This document shows, piece by piece, positions 45,421 through 53,535 of a DNA stretch of 64,000 nt. The stretch comes from Kluyvera sp040932435. GTDB taxonomy: Bacteria > Pseudomonadota > Gammaproteobacteria > Enterobacterales > Enterobacteriaceae. The position numbers and the translations under genes were made by a program. Location: the NCBI RefSeq assembly GCF_040932435.1, contig NZ_JBFQGA010000004.1:62001-126000 (forward strand), written 5' to 3'. Below the pieces are notes generated by a model, which was given only the letters and a program-made list of their open reading frames with translations, did not search any database and was not told the DNA's origin. Numbering within the stretch: position 1 is the stretch's first letter; each line of letters starts with the position of its first letter.

Positions 45421-46833
45421 ATGACTGAACTCCCCGCCAACGTTCGCTGGCAACTGTGGATCGTGGCGTTTGGCTTTTTTATGCAATCGCTGGACACCAC
45501 GATAGTCAACACCGCCCTCCCCTCCATGGCGCTGAGCCTGGGGGAAAGCCCGCTGCACATGCATATGGTGGTGGTCTCTTACGTGTTGACCGTCGCCGTA
45601 ATGCTACCCGCTAGCGGTTGGCTGGCTGACCGGGTCGGCGTGCGAAATATCTTTTTCACCGCCATTATCCTGTTCACCCTCGGTTCGCTGTTCTGCTCGC
45701 TCTCCAGTACGCTCAACGAACTGGTGATGGCCCGCGTATTACAGGGCGTTGGCGGCGCGATGATGGTACCGGTCGGCAGGCTGACGGTGATGAAAATCGT
45801 CCCCCGCTCGCAGTATATGGCGGCGATGACCTTCGTCACCCTGCCAGGTCAGATTGGGCCGCTGCTGGGCCCCGCGCTGGGCGGGATCCTCGTGGAATAC
45901 GCCTCTTGGCACTGGATTTTCCTGATTAATATTCCCGTCGGTATTATCGGCTGTATCGCCACCCTAATGCTGATGCCCAACTACACGGTGCAAACCCGAC
46001 GTTTTGATGTTTCGGGTTTTATCGTGCTGGCACTGGGCATGGCAACGCTAACATTGGCGCTCGATGGGCAAAAAGGTTTAGGGATTTCACCGTTAATGAT
46101 GGGCGCGCTGGTGACCATTGGCGTCGCTTCTATCTTGATGTATCTGTGGCACGCGCGCGGCAACGATAGCGCGCTATTTAGCCTGACGCTGTTTCGTACG
46201 CCAACCTTTTCGCTGGGACTAGCCGGCAGCTTCGCCGGACGCATCGGCAGCGGCATGTTGCCGTTTATGACCCCGGTATTTTTACAAATAGGCCTCGGCT
46301 TCACCCCGTTCCACGCGGGGCTGATGATGATCCCAATGGTACTGGGCAGTATGGGTATGAAGCGGATCGTCGTGCAGGTGGTCAACCGTTTTGGCTATCG
46401 CCACGTGCTGGTCTTTAGCACTTTGGCCCTTGCACTTATTAGCCTGCTGTTTATGTTTACCGCGCTGGCCGGTTGGTACTACGCTCTGCCAGTGGTGCTG
46501 TTTATTCAGGGCATGGTGAACTCCAGCCGCTTCTCATCGATGAATACGCTGACGTTAAAAGACCTGCCGGATGAGCAGGCCAGTAGCGGCAACAGTCTGC
46601 TGTCGATGGTTATGCAATTGTCGATGAGTATTGGCGTCACCATTGCCGGGATTTTGCTGGGCATGTTCGGCCATGCGCATATCGCAATCGGCAGCGACGT
46701 CACGCATCACGTCTTTATGTACACCTATTTATGTATAGCCGCGATTATTGCCCTACCGGCATTGGTGTTCGCCCGCGTACCGAACGACACCAGCAAGAAC
46801 GTGGTTATCGCCCGACGCAAGTTGAAGGAGTAA
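45421..46833 (+). CDS. mdtD: Major facilitator transporter MdtD (iron citrate/drug exporter-like)
   Basis: A 470-residue MFS protein of the 14-helix DHA2 type. It has LDTTIVNTALPSMALSL (motif D1) in TM1, GWLADRVGVRNIF (motif A) and GQIGPLLGPALGGILVEYAS (motif C) in TM5. It is co-transcribed with mdtABC but not needed for the MdtABC pump; in E. coli it has been linked to iron-citrate export (IceT). Substrate here is not proven. Confidence 0.94.
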   Translation: MTELPANVRWQLWIVAFGFFMQSLDTTIVNTALPSMALSLGESPLHMHMVVVSYVLTVAVMLPASGWLADRVGVRNIFFTAIILFTLGSLFCSLSSTLNELVMARVLQGVGGAMMVPVGRLTVMKIVPRSQYMAAMTFVTLPGQIGPLLGPALGGILVEYASWHWIFLINIPVGIIGCIATLMLMPNYTVQTRRFDVSGFIVLALGMATLTLALDGQKGLGISPLMMGALVTIGVASILMYLWHARGNDSALFSLTLFRTPTFSLGLAGSFAGRIGSGMLPFMTPVFLQIGLGFTPFHAGLMMIPMVLGSMGMKRIVVQVVNRFGYRHVLVFSTLALALISLLFMFTALAGWYYALPVVLFIQGMVNSSRFSSMNTLTLKDLPDEQASSGNSLLSMVMQLSMSIGVTIAGILLGMFGHAHIAIGSDVTHHVFMYTYLCIAAIIALPALVFARVPNDTSKNVVIARRKLKE

Positions 46834-46836
46834 ATC

Positions 46837-48294
46837 GTGAAATTATGGCGCCCGGGCATCTCCGGCAAACTGTTTCTGGTCATTCTGACCACCTGCATTG
46901 TGCTGCTTATCAGTATGCATTGGGCCGTGCGCGTCAGTTTCGAACGGGGCTTTATCGACTACATCAAGCGCGGCAACGAGCAGCGCTTACAGCTGTTAAG
47001 CGATGCGCTGGCGGAACAGTACGCGCAGCATGGAAACTGGCGTTTCTTACGCAATAATGACCGCTTTATTTTCCAGATCCTGCGTTCATTTGAACATGAC
47101 AACAATGAAGACAAAATGCCACCAGGCCCGCCCGGCCCGGACGGTGGAATGGATCGCGGCCCAGGTCCCGATCGCGGCGGTATGCCGCCACATGGCTGGC
47201 GCACGCAGTTTTGGGTTATTGACCAAAACGCCCGCGTGCTGGTTGGCCCACGCGAAGCGGTACCGCACGATGGCACCCGCCGCGGCATCATTGTCAACGG
47301 CATGGAGGTCGGCGCGGTCATTGCGTCACCGGTCGAGCGGCTGACCCGCAATACCGATATCAATTTTGATCAGCAGCAGCGGCGCACCAGCTGGCTTATC
47401 GTCGGCCTGGCAACGCTTCTTGCCGCTCTTGCTACCTTCCCGCTGGCGCGCGGGCTCATTGCCCCGGTTAGGCGTCTGGTGGAAGGCACTCATAAACTGG
47501 CCGCCGGGGATTTCTCAACCCGCGTTCCCGTCACCAGTGGCGATGAGCTAGGCAAGCTGGCGCAGGACTTTAACCAGCTCGCCAGTACGCTTGAAAAAAA
47601 CCAGCAGATGCGCCGCGATTTGATGGCCGATATTTCCCACGAGCTGCGTACGCCGCTCGCCGTTCTACGCGGTGAGCTGGAGGCGATTCAGGACGGCGTG
47701 CGCAAATTCACCCCGGAATCGGTCACTTCATTACAGGCGGAAGTCGCCACGCTCACCAAGCTGGTAAACGATTTACACCAGCTTTCCATGTCTGATGAAG
47801 GTGCGCTGGCCTATCAAAAATCCTCGGTGGATCTCATCTCACTGCTGGAAATTGCCGCCGACGCCTTCCGTGAGCGTCTTGCGAGCCGAGGATTAACGCT
47901 GAATCTGGCGTTGTCGAGCAATGCCACGGTATTTGGCGATCCGGACCGTTTAATGCAGCTCTTTAATAATCTGCTGGAAAACAGCCTGCGCTATACCGAC
48001 AGCGGTGGTCAGGTCCTTATTCGCACCACCCTTTCCCCCCTGAACATCGTGATGGAATTTGCCGACAGCAGCCCGGGCGTCACCGATGAACAGCTGACTA
48101 AACTGTGCGAGCGCTTTTATCGCACCGAAGGTTCACGCAACCGCGCCAGCGGTGGTTCCGGTCTAGGATTGGCCATCTGCGCCAATATCGTGACCGCCCA
48201 CGGTGGCCGTCTTGACGTCGGCCATTCGCCTTTTGGCGGGGTTAGCATTAAAGTAGAGTTACCGCTGGAACGCGCAATACCGAGAGAGATATGA
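46837..48294 (+). CDS. baeS: Envelope-stress sensor histidine kinase BaeS with a Gly/Pro insert
   Basis: A 485-residue inner-membrane sensor. TM1 is about 12-32 and TM2 about 185-205, with a HAMP domain after it. The phosphorylated H268 lies in MADISHELRTPLAVLRGE; N-box NNLLENSLRY and G-box SGGSGLGLAI complete the kinase. The start is GTG at 46837. The periplasmic domain has an extra run of about 18 residues at about 94-117, full of Pro, Gly, Asp and Met (PPGPPGPDGGMDRGPGPDRG), where E. coli BaeS has only a short GPGMPP. It overlaps baeR by 4 bp. Confidence 0.95.
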   Translation: MKLWRPGISGKLFLVILTTCIVLLISMHWAVRVSFERGFIDYIKRGNEQRLQLLSDALAEQYAQHGNWRFLRNNDRFIFQILRSFEHDNNEDKMPPGPPGPDGGMDRGPGPDRGGMPPHGWRTQFWVIDQNARVLVGPREAVPHDGTRRGIIVNGMEVGAVIASPVERLTRNTDINFDQQQRRTSWLIVGLATLLAALATFPLARGLIAPVRRLVEGTHKLAAGDFSTRVPVTSGDELGKLAQDFNQLASTLEKNQQMRRDLMADISHELRTPLAVLRGELEAIQDGVRKFTPESVTSLQAEVATLTKLVNDLHQLSMSDEGALAYQKSSVDLISLLEIAADAFRERLASRGLTLNLALSSNATVFGDPDRLMQLFNNLLENSLRYTDSGGQVLIRTTLSPLNIVMEFADSSPGVTDEQLTKLCERFYRTEGSRNRASGGSGLGLAICANIVTAHGGRLDVGHSPFGGVSIKVELPLERAIPREI

Positions 48295-49013
48295 CCGAGT
48301 TACCGATTGATGAAAACGCCCCACGCATTTTAATCGTGGAAGATGAACCCAAACTGGGGCAATTGCTCATCGACTATCTGCTGGCAGCGCACTACGCACC
48401 GACACTGATTAGCCACGGCGATAAAGTGCTGCCGTATGTCCATCAGTCGCCCCCCAATTTGATCCTGCTGGATTTAATGCTGCCAGGCACCGACGGCCTG
48501 ACACTGTGCCGGGAGATCCGCCGCTTCTCCGATGTTCCTATCGTTATGGTGACGGCAAAAATTGAAGAGATCGACCGCCTGCTGGGTCTGGAAATCGGCG
48601 CCGACGACTACATCTGTAAACCGTACAGCCCTCGTGAAGTGGTGGCACGGGTGAAAACCATCCTGCGCCGCTGTAAGCCTCGCCAGGAGCTCCAGGCACT
48701 CGACGCGCAGAGCCCGCTTATCGTCGATGAGAATCGTTTCCAGGCATCATGGCGCGATCGTCTACTGGATCTGACCCCAGCAGAATTTCGCCTATTGAAA
48801 ACCCTGTCACAGGAACCGGGAAAAGTGTTCTCCCGCGAACAGTTGCTCAATCATCTGTACGATGACTATCGTGTGGTTACCGATCGCACTATCGACAGCC
48901 ATATTAAAAACCTGCGCCGTAAGCTGGAATCGCTTGATGCTGAACAGTCGTTTATCCGTGCCGTATACGGCGTAGGCTATCGCTGGGAGGCCGACGCCTG
49001 CCGGATGGCGTAA
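48291..49013 (+). CDS. baeR: Response regulator BaeR
   Basis: A 240-residue OmpR-family regulator. The receiver domain has phosphoacceptor D61 in LILLDLMLPG and the conserved K110 in ICKPYS; the winged-helix domain has TPAEFRLLKTL and DRTIDSHIKNLRRKL. With BaeS it activates mdtABCD, and in E. coli acrD and spy, on envelope stress. A GC-rich hairpin follows the gene. Confidence 0.97.
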   Translation: MTELPIDENAPRILIVEDEPKLGQLLIDYLLAAHYAPTLISHGDKVLPYVHQSPPNLILLDLMLPGTDGLTLCREIRRFSDVPIVMVTAKIEEIDRLLGLEIGADDYICKPYSPREVVARVKTILRRCKPRQELQALDAQSPLIVDENRFQASWRDRLLDLTPAEFRLLKTLSQEPGKVFSREQLLNHLYDDYRVVTDRTIDSHIKNLRRKLESLDAEQSFIRAVYGVGYRWEADACRMA

Positions 49014-49020
49014 CCGCACG

Positions 49021-49048
49021 CGGAGCGGCCAAGCCGCCGCTCCGTTCT
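49021..49048 (+). terminator. Terminator after baeR
   Basis: CGGAGCGGC (49021-49029) pairs perfectly with GCCGCTCCG (49036-49044) around a 6-base loop, followed by TTCTTT. It closes the mdtABCD-baeSR operon. Confidence 0.65.
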
Positions 49049-49143
49049 TTCCCTGCCGTATTATTCGCATCCCTGCTAATTTCTCCCATACTCATACAGT
49101 CAGCCAATACCTTTAACTACTTCAATTTCATAAAGGAGTCACC

Positions 49144-49476
49144 ATGGCGGGTTGGTTTGAGTTAAGCAAAAGCAGTAACGATCAGTTTAAATTCGTGCTG
49201 AAAGCGGGCAACGGGGAAGTGATCCTGACCAGCGAGCTGTACACCACCAAAGCGGCGGCAGAAAACGGCATCGCCTCGGTGCGCACCAACAGTCCGCTGG
49301 ATGAGCGCTATGAGAAGAAGACGGCAAGCAACGGCAAATTCCACTTCAACCTGAAGGCCGGAAACCATCAGGTGATTGGCAGCAGCCAGCTGTATGCCAG
49401 CGAAGCTGCCCGCGATAAAGGCATCGCCTCGGTAAAAATTAACGGTGCCAGCGAGACCGTAAAAGATAACACCTGA
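49144..49476 (+). CDS. yegP: YegP, tandem DUF1508 repeat protein
   Basis: A 110-residue cytoplasmic protein made of two copies of the YegP/DUF1508 motif. The first is around residues 4-50 (KFVLKAGNGEVILTSELYTT) and the second around 61-105 (HFNLKAGNHQVIGSSQLYAS). A strong ribosome site AAGGAG precedes the ATG. Function is unknown; the fold is small alpha/beta repeats. It is flanked by terminator-like hairpins and is probably a single-gene unit. Confidence 0.93.
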   Translation: MAGWFELSKSSNDQFKFVLKAGNGEVILTSELYTTKAAAENGIASVRTNSPLDERYEKKTASNGKFHFNLKAGNHQVIGSSQLYASEAARDKGIASVKINGASETVKDNT

Positions 49477-49490
49477 TAGGTAAACTCCCC

Positions 49491-49524
49491 GCCGGGTGGC
49501 CGTCAACACCCACCTGGCACTTTA
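49491..49524 (+). terminator. Possible terminator after yegP
   Basis: GCCGGGTGG (49491-49499) can pair with CCACCTGGC (49510-49518) with one G-T wobble, followed by ACTTTACC. The T tract is weak. Confidence 0.4.
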
Positions 49525-49549
49525 CCTCCCCCCTTCGCAGCGCTACAAT
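49521..49549 (+). promoter_or_regulatory. Putative trhP promoter
   Basis: TTTACC (49521-49526) and TACAAT (49544-49549) are 17 bp apart. The start would be near 49556, leaving a 75-base leader before trhP. Confidence 0.45.
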
Positions 49550-49630
49550 GCCCGCCCTTAATGTGGGGGCACTCCCCAACTCGCCGCATCAGGTGTGGCG
49601 AATCTGACCTGTCATCAGAACGAGAAAATC

Positions 49631-50992
49631 ATGTTTAAACCGGAACTCCTTTCCCCGGCGGGAACGCTGAAAAATATGCGTTACGCTTTCGCTTACGGTG
49701 CCGATGCTGTCTATGCCGGCCAACCGCGCTACTCGCTGCGCGTGCGTAACAACGAATTCAATCACGAAAATCTGCAGCTTGGCATCAATGAAGCCCACTC
49801 ACTGGGCAAAAAATTCTATGTGGTCGTGAACATCGCTCCGCATAACGCCAAGCTGAAAACCTTCATTCGCGATCTGAAGCCGGTAGTGGATATGGGGCCG
49901 GATGCACTGATTATGTCCGATCCAGGTCTGATTATGCTGGTGCGTGAAAACTTCCCAGAGATGGACATTCACCTGTCAGTACAGGCCAACGCCGTCAACT
50001 GGGCGACGGTGAAGTTTTGGAAACAGATGGGTCTGACCCGCGTGATCCTCTCCCGCGAGCTGTCTTTGGAAGAAATTGAAGAGATCCGCAGCCAGGTGCC
50101 GGATATGGAGATTGAAATCTTCGTGCACGGCGCGCTGTGCATGGCCTACTCTGGCCGCTGCCTGCTGTCCGGTTACATCAACAAGCGTGACCCAAACCAA
50201 GGCACGTGCACCAACGCCTGCCGCTGGGAATATAACGTCCAGGAAGGCAAGGAAGACGACGTCGGCAATATCGTCCATAAATACGAACCTATTCCGGTAC
50301 AAAACGTTGAGCCAACCCTCGGCGTCGGTGCACCTACCGACCAGGTCTTTATGCTGGAAGAAGCCAAACGTCCTGGCGAGTACATGACCGCCTTTGAAGA
50401 CGAACACGGCACCTACATCATGAACTCCAAAGATCTGCGCGCCGTGGCCCACGTCGAACGCCTGACCCAGATGGGCGTGCACTCGCTGAAAATCGAAGGC
50501 CGTACCAAATCGCATTACTACTGCGCACGTACCGCCCAGGTTTACCGCAAAGCCATCGACGACGCCGCTGAAGGCAAACCGTTCGACTCAAACCTGTTGG
50601 AAACGCTGGAAAACCTCGCCCACCGCGGCTACACCGAAGGTTTCTTGCGTCGCCATACGCATGACGACTATCAGAACTACGAATACGGTTTCTCTGTCTC
50701 AGAGCGTCAGCAGTTCGTCGGTGAATTTACCGGCAAGCGCCAAGGGCCATTGGCCGAAGTATTGGTGAAAAACAAATTTGCCCTCGGCGATAACCTGGAA
50801 CTGATGACCCCACAGGGCAATGTTAACTTCACCCTCGAGCAAATGGTTGATGCCAAAGGTGAAGCAAAACCTGTCGCGCCGGGCGATGGGCATACCGTAT
50901 GGTTACCCGTGCCGGAAGATATCGCAGTCGAGTTTGGCCTGCTGATGCGCAATTTCGCAGGAGAATCGACTCGGAATCCGCACAACAGCTAG
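49631..50992 (+). CDS. trhP: tRNA uridine-34 hydroxylation protein TrhP (YegQ), U32 peptidase family
   Basis: A 453-residue protein of the U32 peptidase family, acting with prephenate-derived chemistry in forming 5-hydroxyuridine at tRNA position 34 rather than as a protease. The family signature EIFVHGALCMAYSGRCLLS and the cysteines in NQGTCTNACRWEY probably bind an iron-sulfur cluster. ATG at 49631 (MFKPELLSPAGTL) is used; the frame extends 12 codons further up without support. The small RNA CyaR follows. Confidence 0.94.
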   Translation: MFKPELLSPAGTLKNMRYAFAYGADAVYAGQPRYSLRVRNNEFNHENLQLGINEAHSLGKKFYVVVNIAPHNAKLKTFIRDLKPVVDMGPDALIMSDPGLIMLVRENFPEMDIHLSVQANAVNWATVKFWKQMGLTRVILSRELSLEEIEEIRSQVPDMEIEIFVHGALCMAYSGRCLLSGYINKRDPNQGTCTNACRWEYNVQEGKEDDVGNIVHKYEPIPVQNVEPTLGVGAPTDQVFMLEEAKRPGEYMTAFEDEHGTYIMNSKDLRAVAHVERLTQMGVHSLKIEGRTKSHYYCARTAQVYRKAIDDAAEGKPFDSNLLETLENLAHRGYTEGFLRRHTHDDYQNYEYGFSVSERQQFVGEFTGKRQGPLAEVLVKNKFALGDNLELMTPQGNVNFTLEQMVDAKGEAKPVAPGDGHTVWLPVPEDIAVEFGLLMRNFAGESTRNPHNS

Positions 50993-51025
50993 TACATATA
51001 GATTGTTTTTCAATAGCAAAGATTC

Positions 51026-51041
51026 TTAGAAATGGATCACA
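51026..51041 (+). promoter_or_regulatory. CRP site of cyaR
   Basis: TTAGAAATGGATCACA fits the TGTGA-N6-TCACA pattern with a perfect right half and a weak left half. Its centre is 42.5 bp upstream of the predicted CyaR start, the class II activator spacing. CyaR is known to be CRP-activated in E. coli and Salmonella. Confidence 0.7.
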
Positions 51042-51062
51042 GACGGAATTATCCAAAACGGA

Positions 51063-51068
51063 TACTAT
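51063..51068 (+). promoter_or_regulatory. cyaR -10 box
   Basis: TACTAT lies 8-13 bases before the predicted CyaR 5' end. There is no good -35 box, in line with CRP dependence. Confidence 0.65.
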
Positions 51069-51075
51069 CTCCCTC

Positions 51076-51163
51076 GCTGAAAAACATAATCCATAAATGC
51101 TAGCTGTACCCAAGAACCACCTCCTTAGCCTGCGTAATCTCCCTTACGCGGGCTTATTTTTTT
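51076..51163 (+). ncRNA. cyaR: CyaR small regulatory RNA
   Basis: An Hfq-dependent small RNA of about 87 bases. It begins GCTGAAAAACATAATCCATA, contains the seed ACCACCTCCTTA that pairs with ribosome sites (ompX, nadE, luxS, yqaE in E. coli), and ends in a terminator whose arms AGCCTGCGTAA (51127-51137) and TTACGCGGGCT (51144-51154) pair fully apart from one wobble, then seven Ts. Position between trhP and yegS agrees with E. coli. Differences from the recalled E. coli RNA are mainly compensatory (TGCG/CGCG in the stem) or in the loop. Confidence 0.94.
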
Positions 51164-51235
51164 GCACTTCACTCCTAAAGCACATCTGACCGTCCTTTGT
51201 TACACTCTTTGCATACCCCATAAAGAGGTACCACG

Positions 51236-52135
51236 ATGTCAGATTTTCCAGCCAGTCTATTGATCCTTAACGGCAAAGGTGCCAACAACCCTGAACTACG
51301 CGAAGCGGTCACGTTGCTGCGCGAAGAAGGTATTGCTATCCACGTGCGCGTGACGTGGGAGAAAGGCGACGCCGTGCGCTATGTCGAAGAGGCATTAGCC
51401 CTCAAGGTCGCGACGGTGATTGCCGGCGGCGGCGACGGTACCATCAACGAAATCGCCACGGCGCTGATTCAGTGCGAGGACAGCCAGGTTCCGGCACTCG
51501 GAATATTACCGCTCGGTACGGCCAATGATTTTGCCACCAGCGTCAATATTCCTGCGGATATGGCCAATGCGCTGAAGCTGGCCATTGCCGGGCGCGCCGT
51601 GCCGGTTGATATAGCTCAGGTGAACGGTGAAACCTGCTTTATTAATATGGCCACCGGCGGCTTCGGCACGCGGATCACCACCGAGACCCCGGAGAAGCTC
51701 AAAGCCGCATTGGGCGGCGTGTCGTATCTTATCCACGGACTGATGCGCATGGACACGCTGAAACCCGACCGCTGCAAAATTCAGGGCGAGAACTTTAGCT
51801 GGCAGGGCGATGCGCTGGTGATTGGTATTGGCAACGGACGTCAGGCCGGTGGCGGGCAGCAGCTGTGCCCGGAGGCGCTGATTGACGACGGCCTGCTGCA
51901 CCTGCGTATTTTTACCGGAGAAGAACTGCTGCCTGCGCTGTTTAATACGCTCGCCAGCAGCGATGGTAAAGAAAACCTCGTCGACAGCGTGTCGCCGTGG
52001 TTTGAGGTCACCGCCGCACACGAGATGACCTTTAATCTCGACGGCGAACCGCTGAGCGGTAAATCCTTCCGCATGGAGATATTGCCGGCGGCGCTGCGCT
52101 GTCGCCTGCCGCCGGACTGCCCACTACTGCGTTAG
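51236..52135 (+). CDS. yegS: Lipid kinase YegS
   Basis: A 299-residue diacylglycerol kinase-like protein; E. coli YegS phosphorylates phosphatidylglycerol in vitro and needs metal. The nucleotide-binding GGGDGTINEIATAL is near residues 65-78, with LPLGTANDFA after it and the second-domain motif IGIGNGRQAGGGQQLCP. Its stop codon interlocks with the stop of the convergent binding-protein gene (4 bp overlap), with no terminator between them. Confidence 0.95.
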   Translation: MSDFPASLLILNGKGANNPELREAVTLLREEGIAIHVRVTWEKGDAVRYVEEALALKVATVIAGGGDGTINEIATALIQCEDSQVPALGILPLGTANDFATSVNIPADMANALKLAIAGRAVPVDIAQVNGETCFINMATGGFGTRITTETPEKLKAALGGVSYLIHGLMRMDTLKPDRCKIQGENFSWQGDALVIGIGNGRQAGGGQQLCPEALIDDGLLHLRIFTGEELLPALFNTLASSDGKENLVDSVSPWFEVTAAHEMTFNLDGEPLSGKSFRMEILPAALRCRLPPDCPLLR

Positions 52136-53421
52136 CGCATGGCGCGTTTTAAAATACGCTCAGACTGACGTTTGAAATCCGTCGCCGCTTCGGTGACGGT
52201 TTTCTTACCGTAGTCAATCGACTGCAGCGCACTGTCAAACTCCTGCACCAGCTGCGGATCTTCGAGATATGGCGACACCGAGAGCGTCGTCGGTAACGCC
52301 AGCGCCTGCTTGATCCCAGCAACCGACGGATCGCTATCGTTAATCACGCCGGCCGCAGTCAGCGTTTCCACCGCGCTCTTACTGAGCGGCACGCCGCGCT
52401 CCAGCCCCAACAACGTAACGCCTTCTTTGCTGTTAAGCAGGAAGTTAATCAGCTTTGCCGCCGCCTGCGGGTTCTGACTCGTTTTACCAATCGACAGCAT
52501 CATCGACGGCTTCATAAACAGCCCCGCGTCGGTTGCGCCCGGAAGCATCGGATAATCGCCCAGCACCAGCTTGGCTGGGGGTTTGAGGTTATCGGAATAT
52601 TTGGTGACGGCGGTGTTCCACATATACACGCCCCCCCACTCCCCCTCAATCCACGGCTTCATTTCATACATATTGCCCTTGCCGAAAGAGGCGTAATACT
52701 TCATATCCGGGATCACGTGGTTGCCAACCAGGTCTTTATACAGCTGGAAAAACTCAACCCATTGCGCATCACTGTAGGAGAATTTCTTCGCTTTCTCATC
52801 GATGGCCGGAATATTGTATTTCTGCACCATATAAGAGTTCAGCAGCGCCAGCACGCCTAGGCTTTCCGGCGCAACAGGGTAATACTGTTTGCCCAACTTG
52901 CTCTCAAACGTTTTCCCAGCGTTCATCAACTCGTCCCAGTTTTTCGGGTAATTCAGCCCCGCTTTTTCCCAGGTCTTGTCGTTGAAATAGAAAATACGCG
53001 CGGTCATTGCCACCGGAATACCGTTGAGTTTGCCTTTTACCGTCACCGGCAGAAGATCCTTGGCGGTAAAATTATCGAGGCCAATCTCCTCTTTGACCTG
53101 GTTTAGATCATAAAAACCGTTGCCGTCCTTGGAAAACAGCGTCAGCCAGTTCCAGTTGGTTTGCATGACATCCGGTTCCGTGCCGCCCGCCAACTGCGTC
53201 GTCAGGCGCGAAGTATGACCGTCCCAGCCGGTGTATTCGGCCTTGACGTTAATATCCGGGTACTGCTGATGAAACGCTTCCAGCGCCTTCAGCGTCACCT
53301 GATGGCGGCCGTTACCTCCCCACCACGACATACGTAGGTCAACATTTTCTGCCGCTATGGCGGAGGTGGTACAGGCGCTGAGCACCAAGGGTAGGACAAG
53401 ACGGAAAGATTTATTATGCAT
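52132..53421 (-). CDS. Family 1 sugar-binding protein, resembles oligogalacturonide-binding TogB
   Basis: A 429-residue periplasmic solute-binding protein. ATG at 53421 starts the signal MHNKSFRLVLPLVLSACTTS; an earlier in-frame start would lie within a REP and is rejected. LSAC at 14-17 resembles a lipobox, but AIAA/EN at about 24 is also a good signal peptidase I site. The mature part (NVDLRMSWWGGNGRHQVTLK, TEPDVMQTNWNWL, GLERGVPLSKSA) resembles TogB of pectin-degrading enterobacteria as I recall it. No matching CUT1 permeases or ATPase are adjacent, so it is an orphan here. A role in uptake of a uronate oligosaccharide is inference. Confidence 0.75.
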   Translation of the reverse strand: MHNKSFRLVLPLVLSACTTSAIAAENVDLRMSWWGGNGRHQVTLKALEAFHQQYPDINVKAEYTGWDGHTSRLTTQLAGGTEPDVMQTNWNWLTLFSKDGNGFYDLNQVKEEIGLDNFTAKDLLPVTVKGKLNGIPVAMTARIFYFNDKTWEKAGLNYPKNWDELMNAGKTFESKLGKQYYPVAPESLGVLALLNSYMVQKYNIPAIDEKAKKFSYSDAQWVEFFQLYKDLVGNHVIPDMKYYASFGKGNMYEMKPWIEGEWGGVYMWNTAVTKYSDNLKPPAKLVLGDYPMLPGATDAGLFMKPSMMLSIGKTSQNPQAAAKLINFLLNSKEGVTLLGLERGVPLSKSAVETLTAAGVINDSDPSVAGIKQALALPTTLSVSPYLEDPQLVQEFDSALQSIDYGKKTVTEAATDFKRQSERILKRAMR

Positions 53422-53447
53422 ATTTATGATTTCCCAGAGGTCGAAAC

Positions 53448-53526
53448 GTAGGCCGGATAAGGCGTTCACGCCTCCATCCGGCACCAGCACTGAACTGCCC
53501 GATGGCGCTACGCTTATCGGGCCTAC
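53448..53526. repeat. REP pair between the ABC ATPase and the TogB-like gene
   Basis: Two facing REP units: 53448-53482 (GTAGGCCGGATAAGGCGTTC...) and 53496-53526 (TGCCCGATGGCGCTACGCTT...). They sit between two genes on the same strand and would form strong hairpins in a shared transcript. Confidence 0.88.
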
Positions 53527-53535
53527 AACACACGG

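Noticed and set aside
53422..53490. Upstream start for the TogB-like gene
   Set aside because: The extra codons are translated REP sequence and would bury the signal peptide.
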